The position numbers and the translations under genes are program-made. The notes below the pieces were generated by a model. The model was given only the letters and a program-made list of their open reading frames with translations, did no database searches and was not told the DNA's origin. A DNA stretch of 64,000 bases. It comes from Lepidostoma basale (lineage: Eukaryota; Arthropoda; Insecta; Trichoptera; Lepidostomatidae). The stretch is taken from NCBI GenBank assembly GCA_022606425.2, contig JAHDVF020000883.1:1860001-1924000 (forward strand), read 5' to 3'. Positions 1-11,582 of this stretch are shown here, one piece after another. Positions within the stretch are counted from its first letter, which is position 1, and every line of letters begins with the position of its first letter.

Positions 1-534
1 AAGAATGTCAGTTAAAATTCAAAATAAATGTAATAATGCCATCTAGCGGCATTTGTACGTATCTATCCACAGTAAAATTTTCATATTCAAAAATCATGTG
101 TGTCATCGACTATGGCCAGATAATCGATTGCTAATTGCTAAGAAATATATAGACTTTGATTAGCTTTATTCTCAATTTATTCAAATTAACCTTCTACTGA
201 CATTCCTTGTTTTTCCCCTGCAGTCTTCATAATACAGTATGTAAATAGTCAAATACATTTCATTTCATAATTAAACTGAATTAAATATTATAGCAACAAC
301 AAAAGCGTTATGTGTGTTTCTATACAAAGTGCGTTCTCTACAGATTTCAAATAAGTGAAAGTGGCATTAGAGAGACATTTAAAATTAATGAGGTTCAAAA
401 GTATTAACATGTTTACCCAATACATTCAAAAACTACCGATGAGTGTCAAAATATCTTTAAATTTTTCAGACTTGGAATTGTGAAGGAGAAATCTAAAAGA
501 TAGTACACTTCTGGAGAACTTGAAACGATGTCCC
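1..534. other. AT-rich flank downstream of P450 gene 1
   Basis: This stretch lies 3' of gene 1, which is transcribed toward the window start. It contains a short motif (gccatctagcgg, about 40-51) that recurs near 3900 and, slightly altered, near 12573. I see no coding region, RNA gene or complete repeat in it. The 3' UTR of gene 1 should lie here, but I could not fix a poly(A) site with confidence. Confidence 0.5.
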
Positions 535-3185
535 TTACTTCCTTTGCTTGATTTTCAGCCATACGCCATACTTGGGAACAGTAACAAAGGCCATAGGATT
601 GATTGTTAATTTGGACTCTGTTTTTGCGGACGGCTCCACAGAGAACTTGGTGAGAAACGAAACCAATCCTACCATGCTCTGCATTTTTCCAAATCTTAAA
701 CCTGCAAATAAAAACTGTATGTTAAACAATGCATTTTTTAATACAAAAAATGTAGTGATGCAAAGGCAGTGGACGAATGTTGCCAGCAGAAGTCAAATTT
801 GATTAACAACGTCTTTGTGTTATTTAGGCTACTTACGCAAAAATCCGGCAGTAACTGGTAGTTCAATTGATTTCCATGCCGTAACCCGTTCAAATGGTTT
901 TAACTACAAATTAATACGAATGAAAATGGCAGTTTTCCAAAAGTTTTATTATATTTTATGGGAATGACATATTTCGCCCTTCTAAGGCATTATCAAATGT
1001 CACATTTGATAATGCCTTAGAAGGGCGAAACATGTCATTCCCATAAAATATAATAAAACTTCTAGAAAACTGACGTTTCATTCGTATTAATTATTTAATA
1101 TGGAGTTTCACATCATTGTTCAAGAAAAAATAAATACAAATTCATATTAATATGTAGGTAACACTTGTATTTTGAAAATGATAAAAAAACAAGGTTTTTA
1201 TTTTTTTTTTTTTTTATTTTTTTTTTTTTTATGTACACAACAGGTCGTTTCGACCCAATTACTGTATACATTTTTTTAAATATTTTTTTAGCTATTATAT
1301 TGATTCTTGTGACATGTGATAGGTAGCCAATCTATCGCCATTTTATTGTCACGTGAATTCTACACCAGACCAAAGACAGTGTGACAATCACACTGCCATC
1401 GCCGGGAATCGAACCCAGGACCTTCGGCATGGAAGTCAGAGATCGTAACCACTCTGCCACGAAGGTCGTGTCATTACTAGTGACACAATAGAAATATTCT
1501 TTATTGATGAGTTTATTTTTTCGAATACGTATTTAAATATTAGTTTGCGTGTATGATGTAAAATAAACATTAAATGTTTTAAATACGACATTTTTTTTTC
1601 TTAAGTGATAATGATGGAAAATTTACTTGTGCAATAAAATAAATTGTACAAAACACACTGTATTCTAGCAATTACAATATATTTATTATGTCATGTTTAG
1701 CACTGATGCCAAATTTTCTTTTTATATTTCCAGTTTTAACGATTGTTATTATAATAAAGAAATACACGAAATGAAATTAATTGTTATTTGTATGGAAATA
1801 ATTTGATTATATTGATTACCTATGCAATTTCGCGGCCCTTCACCAAATGGTAAATACACCATCGGATGTCTCGTTTGTTTGGCTTCTGGTGTGAACCTCT
1901 CCGGTCTAAACTTTTCGGGATCCGGGTAATACTCGGGATCATAATGCAACGCTTGCACTGGTATAACAATAGAACAGTCTTTTTCTATGGTCAGATTTGT
2001 ACCGGGAAAAGTGTAGGTGGTTCCACACACGCGGGTGATCGTTCCTAGAGCTGGATACTTTCTCATTGTTTCGCTTATGGCGCATTCCAAGTAGTGCATA
2101 TCCGCTATGGTTTCGTACGACATAATACCGCCATTTTTCTTTAACGCGTTGTTGATGTCCAGCATCACCTTTTCTTGAATGTCAGGGTTCATGGCCAATT
2201 CGTACAAGGTGCAAGCCATCAGCGTAGAAGACGTTTCGAAGCCGGCTGCGAAGAATATAAATGCCTGGGCCGCCATGAACATGTCTGTGAATTCGATTAT
2301 ATTTTCGCTACTACTGTCACTTTTGACATATCCTTTTTGTTTTAATTCCAAAAGAATATCGACGAAATCTTGCCGTTTTACATTGCTCTCTAACCGTGCA
2401 GTGGTAATTTCTCTCATTGTAGAAACGAAGAAATCCTCGACTTCCATCGGTATTAGTTTCATTCTGAAAAATACGAACATTTTCGGAGACAGAATACCCA
2501 AAATTGACTTGAAAACTTTCCACTTTGTGGTCTGAAATATTTTCTTTCCCATGTTTCTAAACAACGAATTAGAATCGTCCATCGATTTCGCCTGTACTCC
2601 GAAAGCACATGAGCCGATTACGTCGGTAGTGAATCTTGCAGTAAGGTCCCTAACATCCAGTTCTTCATTGGCATTTATATTGTGATCGAGAAATTTTTGA
2701 AACTCTTCACCCTTTTGCACAATCAAGGGAAACATATTTTTTAATTTGATTGACGTGAATGCGGGCGTGAGCTTCACTCTCATGGCCCTCCATTTTTCTC
2801 CTTGCACTCTGAAAAGATTAGTATTTATTCCTTCGTGATCTGAAATAACGTCGTTCGATCTTTCCGGGAACGATGAAAAGTCTTTCACGAGAACTTGTTT
2901 TATCAAATCTGGATCTTTAACCATTAGTTCCGGAGTACGCGTTCTAAAGGATCCGACCAATTTCTCATTCGGGTATTGGTTGTAAATTTTATTATAAATT
3001 TCACCTGCATTGGAACGTAACAAAAAGAAATCTTTATATGCGCCTACGAATAAAAGTGGTTTGATGTACACTAGTCCTCTGTCTTTCCAGTAATTGAAAT
3101 TGGCTGATAAATATTTGTAAAAGAAGTATAGAATAACACTCAATAATAACGCTACATTGATAAGTGTCACTTCAGGAAACCACAT
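535..3185 (-). CDS. Cytochrome P450, CYP6-like (gene 1)
   Basis: Exons are complement(1820..3185) and complement(535..701), joined across a 1,118-bp intron, giving 510 residues, a normal length for a microsomal P450. The ATG at 3185 is chosen because the longer open frame begins only with TTG, and this Met aligns with the starts of the other five genes. Seen: a hydrophobic N-terminal anchor (about 8-25), WRAMR helix C, AGFETSS in helix I (oxygen-activation Thr), ETMR (ExxR) followed by KYPALG, PERF, and the haem loop PFGEGPRNCIG with Cys about 454. Exon 1 ends at ATAG|GTAATC, exon 2 begins after a CAG acceptor and encodes LRFGKMQSMVG. Known for CYP6: ER-bound, NADPH-reductase-dependent oxidation of plant toxins or insecticides. 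Substrate unknown. It groups with genes 2 and 3. The intron holds a hammerhead-type inverted repeat and a SINE. Confidence 0.93.
909..1092. repeat. Head-to-head hammerhead-type inverted repeat in gene 1 intron
   Basis: Two arms of about 90 bp (909-1000 and 1003-1092) are near-perfect reverse complements around a few-base centre. Each arm carries TTGATAA or its mirror, a short stem, GCGAAAC-type sequence, ATGTC, and then a flank reading AAAATATAATAAAACTTC. The same flank recurs near 20060, 38780, 40090 and, more diverged, 43670, which defines a dispersed family. On the plus strand the left-copy mirror has GAAAT where the right copy has GAAAC. Confidence 0.8.
1003..1045 (+). ncRNA. Hammerhead-ribozyme-like motif (variant core)
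   Basis: The order is TTGATAA (1006-1012), stem II GCC/GGC (1014-1016 with 1024-1026), GAAAC (1027-1031), a 2-nt loop, and GTC (1034-1036), as in type I hammerheads with a minimal stem III. The first core box departs from CUGANGA (UUGAUAA), which would be expected to abolish or weaken cleavage. Probably a decayed ribozyme. Confidence 0.4.
1196..1468 (-). mobile_element. tRNA-derived SINE, tail type 1
   Basis: On the minus strand it begins with a tRNA-like head (CCTTCGTGGCAGAGTGG as box A, GGTTCGATTCCC as box B). A conserved body follows (TTTGGTCTGGTGTAGAATTC, then CACATGTCAC), then a tail reading CAGTAATTGGGTCGAAACG and an A-rich end. Full-length or nearly so, inserted in the intron of gene 1. 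Confidence 0.85.
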
Positions 3186-3695
3186 TTTATTTTTTTTTGT
3201 ACACAACTAACTACTACGCGGGGCAGATAACAACTGTTTGCAATAGATAACCAGTTTATGTTACTTTAATTAAAGGGGGGGTACATACTTAATGTTGTAT
3301 CGCACAGTATCATCTTAGTGGAAAAAATAAATTCAGACAACTCCAATATCTAAATGTTGCATCATTGAAATTTGCATCATTAAAATATGCTAAGCTAGTC
3401 TTAGATTTATGTTATATTATTTAATAGCTTAAAATACAAGTCATTTGGACACTGATACTTATCTCACACCATTCTGGTACGTTGCATAAACACAATCCTA
3501 TGATTTTAGTATAAATCATTTGTATGCATAATTGGTACTACCAATTAATTCCACTGTCCAGAGGCAGGCAAAATTGGTTTTCTTCAACGCTCTTCAATCC
3601 AAACACTATTCAACTATATAAACTATTATTAACTATGGCACCTACAATTACATAGATTTTTTTTTACTGTAAAAGTACTACAATTTTATACTTGT
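3186..3695. other. 5' flank of gene 1
   Basis: AT-rich DNA upstream of gene 1 that should contain its promoter. Repeated AGATAAC motifs occur just upstream of the start (about 3224-3252). I found no convincing TATA plus initiator pair at the right spacing, so no promoter is placed. Confidence 0.4.
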
Positions 3696-5298
3696 AACAA
3701 TAAATGGTTTTAGAACATTCATAATGTATTTAATTATTAACCATACATATATGTATTAGATTTTCTTTAAATACGTATTTTTAAAATACTTGTATTATTT
3801 AAAGAATTATGAACCACTACATTTTTTTTTTATATGTGTATAATATTTATTTACGTTCGTCGGTTTACACCCGTTGATTACATTATCGAATTAAATTAAC
3901 GCCATCTAGCGGAATCTGTGAATACTAACTACTAGCATGTATCATTAGTTTCAAGATCTTAACAACAGATGTCCACTTTGTTTTTATATATTTTAATAAT
4001 TTACGAAAATAGAAGATAATTACAATAGATAACTCTCATTTAATTTATTATTATTTTCTTAGTTTTTTAACTAAAACGTTTAAATTCTAAGTCTATAAAA
4101 ATATCCCAATAAATTTCGGGTTTCTTTGAATTTCAGTTGTTGTGTCTTACACCCATTATAAAAATTTACAAATACTTATGAACTTCACTGTTTCGCAGTT
4201 CTAATAAATATTAATTCAAATTTAAACTTGTGTTCATCAGAACTACGAATAATATATTTTTTGATGTAGGGATATCGCCTGTATGTACACTAGAAAAAAT
4301 CAAAAATCCCTCTAGGAGGAGCGATAAAAAAAAGAGAAATCGCGAATCAAATCGTTGTTAATCTCTCAATTTTTTATTAAAACATTTATTTTGAGTGGTA
4401 TGAAGAAAAAAACATGCGCTGATAATACGTCTCAACCACCTCCATATTATTTTGGAAAGCATGTAGGTTTAATAGAAAACTGTTTTACCGACCAATTTCG
4501 TAATTGAAGTTTGGCATATGTTGCGCATGATGGTGATTTTTGTGATTTACTCCGGTTTGGCATCAAAATAATTTATTATTGAAGATCAAGGTAATCTTAA
4601 GGTTATTTTTGTTTATTCTTTGGTACATATCATTTAAAAACCATAGTATCGTATGCTGTCATATTATATTGAGAACTAATATATTATTATATCAAATAAT
4701 TATTATTATAAATACCCACGCACTGATTCATATGAATACCGTGCTGTTTTTTTTTTTTAATATAAACATACAAAATTTAAAATAAAAATTCAGTGCATAT
4801 ATAAAACAAAAATCTGTTGGTAATTTTAAAATTAAAAAAAATAGGTAATCACATACGTACGACCGCTTCTTCCATTGACGGTATAAGATGGCTGAATATG
4901 TCCGCATAGTTACTTGTTTTTATAAAAGTCTTTATATGAAGAGATTTACGAACAATATTCTATAATTTTAATTGCATCTTCTTGTTTAATTCATATTAAA
5001 TTTAATTTATTCCAGGTGGGCGATGATATTACATCATTTTCGTAAATGACGTAGCAGGTCTGAGAAGTTTGAGAATCTATGGTTTGGTTCTTAGGCTATT
5101 CAATGAGTTCGGTGAGTAATTCCATACATTTTATTGGTATTCTTAGTAAAAAAAAAACATTATTATATTTTAATAATAGCATTTTTTGCTATATTCATTA
5201 GTATTATATTATTACTAAGTTCTTACCTCACAATGAGTTCATAGCATTATTAATAAGAATGTGTATAGATGGTTGCGATTTTAATTTGGAAAAAAACT

Positions 5299-5712
5299 CT
5301 ATTTCATAATTAATGTATAAAGAAAACTTGATTGTGCACGTAATTGATTAATTTGGTCATGCCATATTTTCCTCGGTCGTCCTCGGCTTCTTTTTCCACT
5401 CACGCTGCTTGTGTACAACTTTTTAACCATTCTACTCTCATCCATTCGTTCCATATGTCCAAACCATCTCAGGGCTCCTTTTTTGATTTTATCCATGATG
5501 CAGTCATCTGCCTTACATTTCTCTCTTATTTCATCGTTCGGTATTCTATCATACAACGTTTTCCCGCACATTATTCTTAGTGATCTCATTTCTACGGCGT
5601 TTATCCTGCTTTCATCCTTCTTTTGCCAGCTCCAAGCTTCACTTCCATAAATATTTTTGTATATAAATAAATCAATATAAAACCAAATAGCAATTGAGTT
5701 TTCATCATACAT
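5299..5712 (-). mobile_element. Non-LTR retrotransposon 3' end, family A (fragment)
   Basis: A 137-codon open frame matches the C-terminal tail of a non-LTR retrotransposon reverse transcriptase: GSEAWSWQKKDESRINA, then RSLRIMCG, RWFGHMERM and GKRSRGRPRKIWHDQIN. This family occurs about twenty times in the window. 5'-truncated. Present only in duplication copy 1. Confidence 0.75.
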
Positions 5713-6099
5713 TAATTACGAGTACATAAGAACATGAATACCAATCTGCAGTAAGTTTGATTTATGAAATAATTAATAATAGAAAATACTTATAATCCTT
5801 ATTTAGATAATATTGTACCATGGCAGTGAATTCATTTCATAAGATACAAAAATACAATATGGTATTATGTAATGCAAATGGAAGTACTTGTTATTCAAAT
5901 ACTATGGTAATTCCATATATGTAAATATTGTATTGAAATACTTAAAATTACCACTACGAACATCGTGAAAAAAACATTCAATATGCCAATATGTGACAAA
6001 CATTCATTAGGGATAAAATTATGATTTTTCTTTATTAAATATGACGTCAACCTCCTAGGAGACCAATTCCTCATAAGAAACAGGACACATGGCTTACAC

Positions 6100-6490
6100 T
6101 AAGAAGAAGAAGAGAAGAGGAAGAAATATTTGTATGGAAGCGAAGCAATAAACTATCAAAAGAAGGATGAAAGTAGAATAAATGCAGTAGAAATGAGATA
6201 TCTTAGACTTATGTGTGAAAAATCTGTGTAAGATAGAGTGTAGAATAAAATATGTATGAGAAGTGAATGCGATGCGCATGAAAGTGTTTTGAACAAAATA
6301 ATGAAAGGAACATAAAGATGGTTCGGACACATGGAAAGAAAGAATGAAGAAATAATGTTTAAAAAAGTATACGTTAACGATGTAAATGGAACTAGAAAAA
6401 GAGGAAGACCGAGGAAAACGTGACACGAACAAATAAATAAAATATTGAATGTCGGCCACGTAAAGAGTCGGGGAAATCGACGTGCCTGCA
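6100..6490 (+). mobile_element. Non-LTR retrotransposon family A fragment, degenerate
   Basis: Plus-strand sequence retains recognisable pieces of the family A C-terminus (AGATGGTTCGGACACATGG, GGAAGACCGAGGAAAACG) but the frame is broken. The corresponding copy at 14560-14900 sits at the same place in the second duplication block, so this insertion predates the duplication. Confidence 0.65.
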
Positions 6491-6785
6491 GGACAAGATA
6501 AATGAATGTTAAGGAAGCGAGAGATTGTGAAAAATACCTGAGCAGGCCTAAACATGCTGTTCCCATAAAATATACTACATCTTCTAGAAAACGGACATTT
6601 ACATGATACAAATTTCATACATTTGTAATTAATTATATAATAATTATTCATTTGTTAAGACGAAAATGCCCGCTTTCTACAAGTTTCTTAGTATTTAATA
6701 GGAGTGACGTATTTTTTCTTGCTAAGGCATTTCATTATGTACATATTCGTCGATGTAAAATATGTGGAAGAAGAAAAGAAAAATA

Positions 6786-9415
6786 TTATGACCTTGGTTT
6801 TATTTTCAAAAATACACCATTTTTCGGCATCGTTACAAAAGCCAAAGGGTTAAATATAATTTTAGGTTCAGTTTTTTCACAAGGCTCCACTGAATATTTC
6901 GTCAAAAAGGAAACCAGTCCCACCATACTCTGCATTTTTCCGAACCTCAAACCTGAAAACATAATATTTTTTTGGGTTAGTCTTAATTTATATAATAACA
7001 CCAGATTTTATTGAACAACTGAAAATCAACACCCTGTGATGGTCTCTTAACTCCCGTTTCTACAAATCTTTATTTTTTATCATTTTTATTTTTATTATGT
7101 TTTCCTGAATAATGCTTCTATAAATTGTTGCCTAAAATTTATAGCTTACTACTCCAGCTTCGAAGAAAATGTTACTTTTTGCCCAACCAAGTATTCAAAA
7201 TTAAAACAACGCCAAATTTTAACTGACTGTACTGAAAATAAAATGTACTATGCTATTTTGGCAAGTAACTTTAAAAGTTGGCGCATTTAATAATTCGAAG
7301 GGCATCCGTCATGCCGGAACCATTTTTTTTTGTATACAACAGGTGTGTATCTATTTGTCTCAAACATTAGTAAAAGTGGCGTCACTATCTGTCTCGCTCA
7401 CGCTACGAAAAATGCCTTATAGTCTCTCAGAATTTTTTTTTCGAAAATGGATTTTATTACAAATAAAAAGCCCACACCTAATTTAAGAAATAATCAAGGA
7501 TGTGTTATACCATTTTGGAATCCTCATTAAAATTTAATTAATAAATGCGCCAACTTTTAAAGTTACTTGTCAAAATAGCGTAGTACATTTTGTTTTCAGT
7601 ACAGTCAGTTAAAATTGGGCGTAGTTTTAATTTTGAATACTTGGTTGGGCAAAAAGTAACATTTTCTCCGAAGCTGGAGTAGATAGCTATAAATTTTAGG
7701 CAACAATTTATAGAAACATTATTCAGGATTACATAATAATAAAAAATGAAAAAAAAAAAATTTGTAGAAACGGGAGTCAAAAGACCATCACAGGGGGTTG
7801 ATTTTCCAGATTTTTTTTAAATACTCATAATTTCAAAAATACAAAACTTAGATTTTTTTTACATTTTTCCCATAACCAGCATGACTTGCCCTATCATCTG
7901 TTTCCGGGTTGACAATCTTTTCAATCTTTGTCTTCGGGGGAAAAAATGTCGAAAATAATAAATATTTGTTATTCTTAATTGATAAATAAATATCATTATT
8001 GAAGTTCACAGCTAACGCATTACGATTATCAAAAATTAAAGGAATATTTTACCTATACAATTGCGGGGTCCTTCACCAAAGGGCAAAAACACCATAGGGT
8101 GTCTCTCTTGCATGGCTTCTGGGGTGAACCTCTCTGGAATAAACTTTTCCGGTTCAGGATAATATTTCGGATCATTATGAATCGCGTATACTGGTATACA
8201 AATACGTACACCTTTTTCTATAGTCAAATTTGTGCCGGGAAATGTGTATGTAGTGGAACAAACGCGTGAAAGATTGCCTAGAGCGGGGTACTTTCTCATT
8301 GTTTCGTTCATCACGCACTGTAAATATCCCATGTCTAGCATTGCTTCATACGACATGACACCGTCATGTTTATTCAGCGCGTTCTTAATGTCCACTATCA
8401 CCTTGTCTTGCGCGTAGGGGTTCATTGCCAACTCGTACAGAACCATGGCCATCAGAGTAGAAGACGTCTCGAACCCGGCCACGAAGAATATGAACGCCTG
8501 AGCAGCCATAAATGTATCGGTGAATTCGATTTTATTATCACTCAAACTATCAGTTTTTATGTATCCTTTTCCTTTTAATTCCAAAAGAATATCAACAAAG
8601 TCTTGGCGTTTTGTATCCGTTTTCTTTCTCTCAGCGATAATATCCGTCATTGTAGATACGAAAAAGTTCTCAACTTTCTCTGCATGAACTCTCATTTTGA
8701 AAAATCCATACACTTTAGGAGTCAAAAGACCTATAAGCACCATGATTACTTTATACCAAGAAGTCTCAAATATCTTCTCTCCCATTCTTCTAAATAAAGA
8801 ATTTGAATCACTCATCGACTTGGCTTGCACTCCAAAGGCGCACGAACCTATGACATCCGTGGTGAATCTGGCAGTTAAGTCTCTTATGTCTTGAATATCG
8901 TTTTCCTTCACATTCTTCTCTATGAATTTTTCAAACCACGCACCCTTTTCGCTTATTAATTTATACATGTTTTTTAATTTGATGGACGTGAATGCGGGGG
9001 TGAATTTTAGTCTCATTGCCCTCCATGCGTCGCCTTGCACGCAAAATAAATTAAAATTGATTCCATTTGTGTTTGATATGACGTCATCCACCCTTTCGGG
9101 AAAGGCTGAAAAGTCCTTCACCAGCACTTGTTTTATCATGTCCGGATCTTTGATTATTAGTTCAGGATTACGTATGTAAAAATATCCTATCATTTTTTCG
9201 TTTGGAAATAATTTGTAAATCGTCTGATAACTTTCACCGCTGTTTAACTGTTTCCATAAACCGTTGTAGAATGGTGTGAGTATTGAAAATGGCTTGACGT
9301 GAACAATTCCTTTCTTACTCCAGTATACGAAATTACTTGTCAAGTATTTATATATTGCAAATATAATGCTGCCGACTAATATTGCGTTCGTATATGATAC
9401 TACAAGGCTCAACAT
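6786..9415 (-). CDS. Cytochrome P450, CYP6-like (gene 2)
   Basis: Exons are complement(8053..9415) and complement(6786..6952), giving 509 residues with a 1,100-bp intron. The start is the ATG at 9415. The nine codons further upstream open only with TTG, and the chosen Met aligns with the other genes. Seen: N-terminal anchor AILVGSIIFAIYKYL, WRAMR helix C (about 132-136), AGFETSS, ETMRKYPALG, PERF, and PFGEGPRNCIG with Cys about 453. Exon 2 encodes LRFGKMQSMVG and ends KIKPRS. One I-helix position reads FFVAGFETSS where the other five genes read FFAAGFETSS. It is the tandem duplicate of gene 3. A TATA/initiator pair lies about 170 bp upstream. The intron carries a 0.8-kb foldback element. The role is a microsomal monooxygenase, with unknown substrate. 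Confidence 0.94.
7019..7809. mobile_element. Foldback element with ~270-bp inverted arms in gene 2 intron
   Basis: The left arm (7019 to about 7293) and right arm (about 7535-7809) are reverse complements over their whole length with scattered mismatches. The termini read CTGGAAAATCAACCCCCTG on the minus strand and CTGAAAATCAACACCCTG on the plus strand. The spacer of about 240 bp has no ORF that I recognise. The equivalent intron of gene 3 follows the same sequence up to TTTTATTGAACA and then lacks the element, so it is a post-duplication insertion. It would fold into a long hairpin in the pre-mRNA. Confidence 0.85.
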
Positions 9416-9579
9416 CTCTATGATTCTCAGATTATTAAACAACCGAATATATCGTTGATTAAAACTGAATTACTATTTAATAGCTCCGAATAAGGTTATA
9501 TTTAAGGATTTTATACACAGAACGATGCACAAGACGAAATCTATCGCACGGCAGCTGTACGTAACTCAATAAATGTATA

Positions 9580-9615
9580 CGAATGAAAAGTCTCGTTTCT
9601 TGTAGCAACTATATA
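9580..9615 (-). promoter_or_regulatory. Core promoter of gene 2 (TATA + initiator)
   Basis: Minus-strand TATATAG (9615-9609) lies 31 bases upstream of the A in TCATTC (9586-9581), which matches the arthropod initiator TCAKTY. Predicted transcription start is about 9584, with a 5' UTR of about 169 bases. Both boxes and their spacing are preserved upstream of gene 3. Predicted from sequence only. Confidence 0.6.
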
Positions 9616-9984
9616 AACAAGTATGAGAGAGATAACTATGACATATTTAAAAAATGGTCTCATATATTTAAATTAATTAAGCCGATTGATTTTTGTGTAA
9701 CATTCAATTTAAAAAAATATATAAATAAACCACCGATCATAAACGCGTTGATGAAATAATATTTGAATAATAGCATTATGAAAATATGTATTTTAAAAGT
9801 ATTTGAATTACAATTGTGGCATTTCGTGATGACGTCTAATTGACATTACTAAAAATATCGTTTTGTTGATAGGAAAAGACTGACAGAACAGTACAGTATT
9901 ATATACAGTATTATATTATATTATATCCTCATACTTAACACTAATGGAGGCTATTCCACGCCAACGGACCCGCAACGCTGGACT

Positions 9985-10200
9985 GTTTTTTTGAAACTCG
10001 AGGATAACAGAGACATGCAAGGTCCAGGTTATTTATTGTAAGGTTGGGAAGGCAAAGGAAATTAAACTGGCATATCTGAGGAGAACTAAACTAAATTTTA
10101 GAATGAGCTTCCGAAAATATACATTTTGAAGTAAAAGAGCCACACTTTATGAGCGAAGAATCTCGGATTAACAAAATGTAAGAATAACTTACCATTCTAT
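9985..10200. repeat. Interspersed repeat, also at 20925-21115
   Basis: The segment GAATGAGCTTCCGAAAATAT, AGCCACACTTTATGA and CCATTCTATGACTTTC recurs in the same order near 20998-21106. In both places it is next to retrotransposon 3' ends and a GCTGCCTGAAACTTT motif. No coding potential is seen. Confidence 0.55.
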
Positions 10201-10204
10201 GACT

Positions 10205-10600
10205 TTCAAATCAAATCAAATCAAATCAGTTTATTAACTCAATAGACATTACAAACAGGAAAATGTTTAAGGCATCTATTAAGTACAGGTAAAATATCAT
10301 AAAAATACAACAAAGTGCCAGGAACGCATTAGAGGTGGTTTCTTTCTGCTGCAGCTGCCTGAAACTTTCACTCAAACCTCTAAATGACAACTTTCTTGGC
10401 CGAGTGGTAAGTGCATTGACTGCCACCCCGAACTGGTCCAAGTTTAAAAAGCATAAAAATTGGAGAAGTTTTCTCCTGGCGTTGTCTAGCAAATGTAGTC
10501 TTTCACATTGCATTAATAAAGGATGCTTACACCTATTTTTAATAGATGGCGCTAGTGTAGATTGAACTAAAAAATGTGAAGTGTGGTCCAACATAGTAGC
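10205..10600 (-). mobile_element. Jockey-like LINE 3' end (family C), chimeric fragment
   Basis: It starts with the repeated tail (AAATCA)n seen at 21508 and 55415, followed by the same 3' UTR (AGTTTATTAACTCAATAGAC). The interior contains a tRNA-SINE head piece (TGGCCGAGTGGTAAGTGC near 10399) and then unrelated repeat sequence containing ATAGATGGCGCTAGTGTAGA, also present near 49310. This is a mosaic of nested fragments with no intact frame. Confidence 0.6.
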
Positions 10601-10619
10601 ATATATACAACTTCCAAAA

Positions 10620-11165
10620 AATTGTCAGACGTGGTGGTCGTAAGTAGGGCGAAATGGGGAATGTTGTTAACCAACCAACGACAGGTCATAAGTCCTGGAA
10701 ACACCTCGATCACCTTTAGTTTGTTAAACCAAGAAGTGACACCCCCGTTTACTTTGACACAAGCGGTGCTTAATTCTTACAGTGATACAATCGCACGTAT
10801 CAGTTTTGTACTCACTTCATACTGGTCCATGAGCTTCCATAGTTTTCCTATCATCTCGGTCATACGCTTTTTGAAGATCCACAAACGCGACTTTTGCCGA
10901 AAAATATTGAGTTAGATTGCGGAATGCAAAAATCCATTCTATTTATCCTCGTCCACTCAGGAAGGCTCCTTGTACATCCCGAATTTCTCCAGATCTCACA
11001 CTATCTATCAGAATCCTATCACACAGTTTGCAAACGGAACTCAGCAGACTAATGGGCCTGTGGTTTTCGCAATCTAAACGGGATCTCTTACCTTTGGATA
11101 GAGGCATGATAATCGCTCTCCTTCAGTCTCTGCGGAGTATATCTATCCTCCATACATTTTTTAGA
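10620..11165 (-). mobile_element. Non-LTR reverse transcriptase fragment
   Basis: On the minus strand the region about 10965-11110 translates to PLSKGKRSRLDCENHRPISL and continues LLSSVCKLCDRILIDSVRS. This is the typical reverse-transcriptase palm segment (the NYRPISLLS block) of RTE-like LINEs. It continues with frameshifts toward 10800 (sense opposite to the plus strand). No complete RT domain remains. Confidence 0.7.
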
Positions 11166-11199
11166 GTAAACACAAATTAATAAGAGTAGTATAAAAAAT

Positions 11200-11582
11200 A
11201 TTCTGAATAAATTCACTTCATTATTGTTTACTGTTGTTTAAGTGATGATTTTTCTTACATTATTCTGAATTTATGGGATACAGATTGAAAAAACATAAAA
11301 AAAATACTCTTATTTAACATTTCATAATAATTATAAGTTTTTAACATTAATGCATTCTGGAAAAGGTATTGTTTAAACCACCAATAAATAATAGTATATA
11401 TGATATACGTAATTTTTACTAATGCGCTACACGTATAATTTTGTACATGTAATAGAGATTTTTCGTATAGTTTTTAAAACTTTTAATTTTTGTTGATACA
11501 TTCCCAAGGGGTGTTTTATATGACGAAATGCTTATCTTTTGACTGTTATGAAATAAAATGTAAACATTGTGCGAAATAAACG
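11200..11582. repeat. Dispersed duplicate of 24065-24425
   Basis: These ~380 bp match 24065-24425 base for base with scattered differences (GATGCATTCTGG, then TTGTTTAAACCACCAATAAA, TTGTTGATACAT). Both copies lie 3' of a P450 coding sequence (the gene 1-like pseudogene here, gene 4 there), which suggests an old duplicated downstream region. Confidence 0.7.

Larger units (their letters stand above)
3696..9980. repeat. Segmental tandem duplication, copy 1 (contains gene 2)
   Basis: This block is collinear with 12125-18062. Shared landmarks are the AATAAATGGTTTTAGAAC start, GTATCATTAGTTTCAAGATC near 3940, GGTGGGCGATGATATTACAT near 5020, the TATGACGTC block near 6040, both exons of the P450, its upstream region, and the end at GGACCCGCAACGCTG. 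Copy-specific insertions (a LINE fragment at 5299-5712, a foldback at 7019-7809) differ from those in copy 2, so they postdate the duplication. No other gene is recognised between 3.7 and 6.78 kb. Confidence 0.88.

Noticed and set aside
548..802. Plus-strand ORFs overlapping the P450 exons (such as 548-802, 2179-2535, 27399-27941, 44854-45387, 53911-54435)
   Set aside because: They are antisense shadows of conserved P450 coding sequence, with no recognisable protein features.
930..1060. CRISPR-like or attachment-site interpretation of the palindromes
   Set aside because: Insect genome context, no regular spacers, and the palindromes belong to dispersed eukaryotic repeats.
1330..1470. Functional tRNA genes suggested by CCTTCGTGGCAGAGTGG and GGTTCGATTCCC motifs (also near 30840, 33064, 40600, 58640)
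   Set aside because: The promoter boxes are present, but no clean acceptor and anticodon stems form, and each copy continues into the same SINE body. They are SINE heads, not tRNA genes.
3186..3206. Seven-residue N-terminal extension of gene 1 and similar extensions of genes 2, 3 and 6
   Set aside because: Each extension begins with TTG, not ATG, and the next ATG aligns with the start of genes 4 and 5.
6652..7014. Plus-strand 120-codon ORF
   Set aside because: Antisense to exon 2 of gene 2. No support as a gene.
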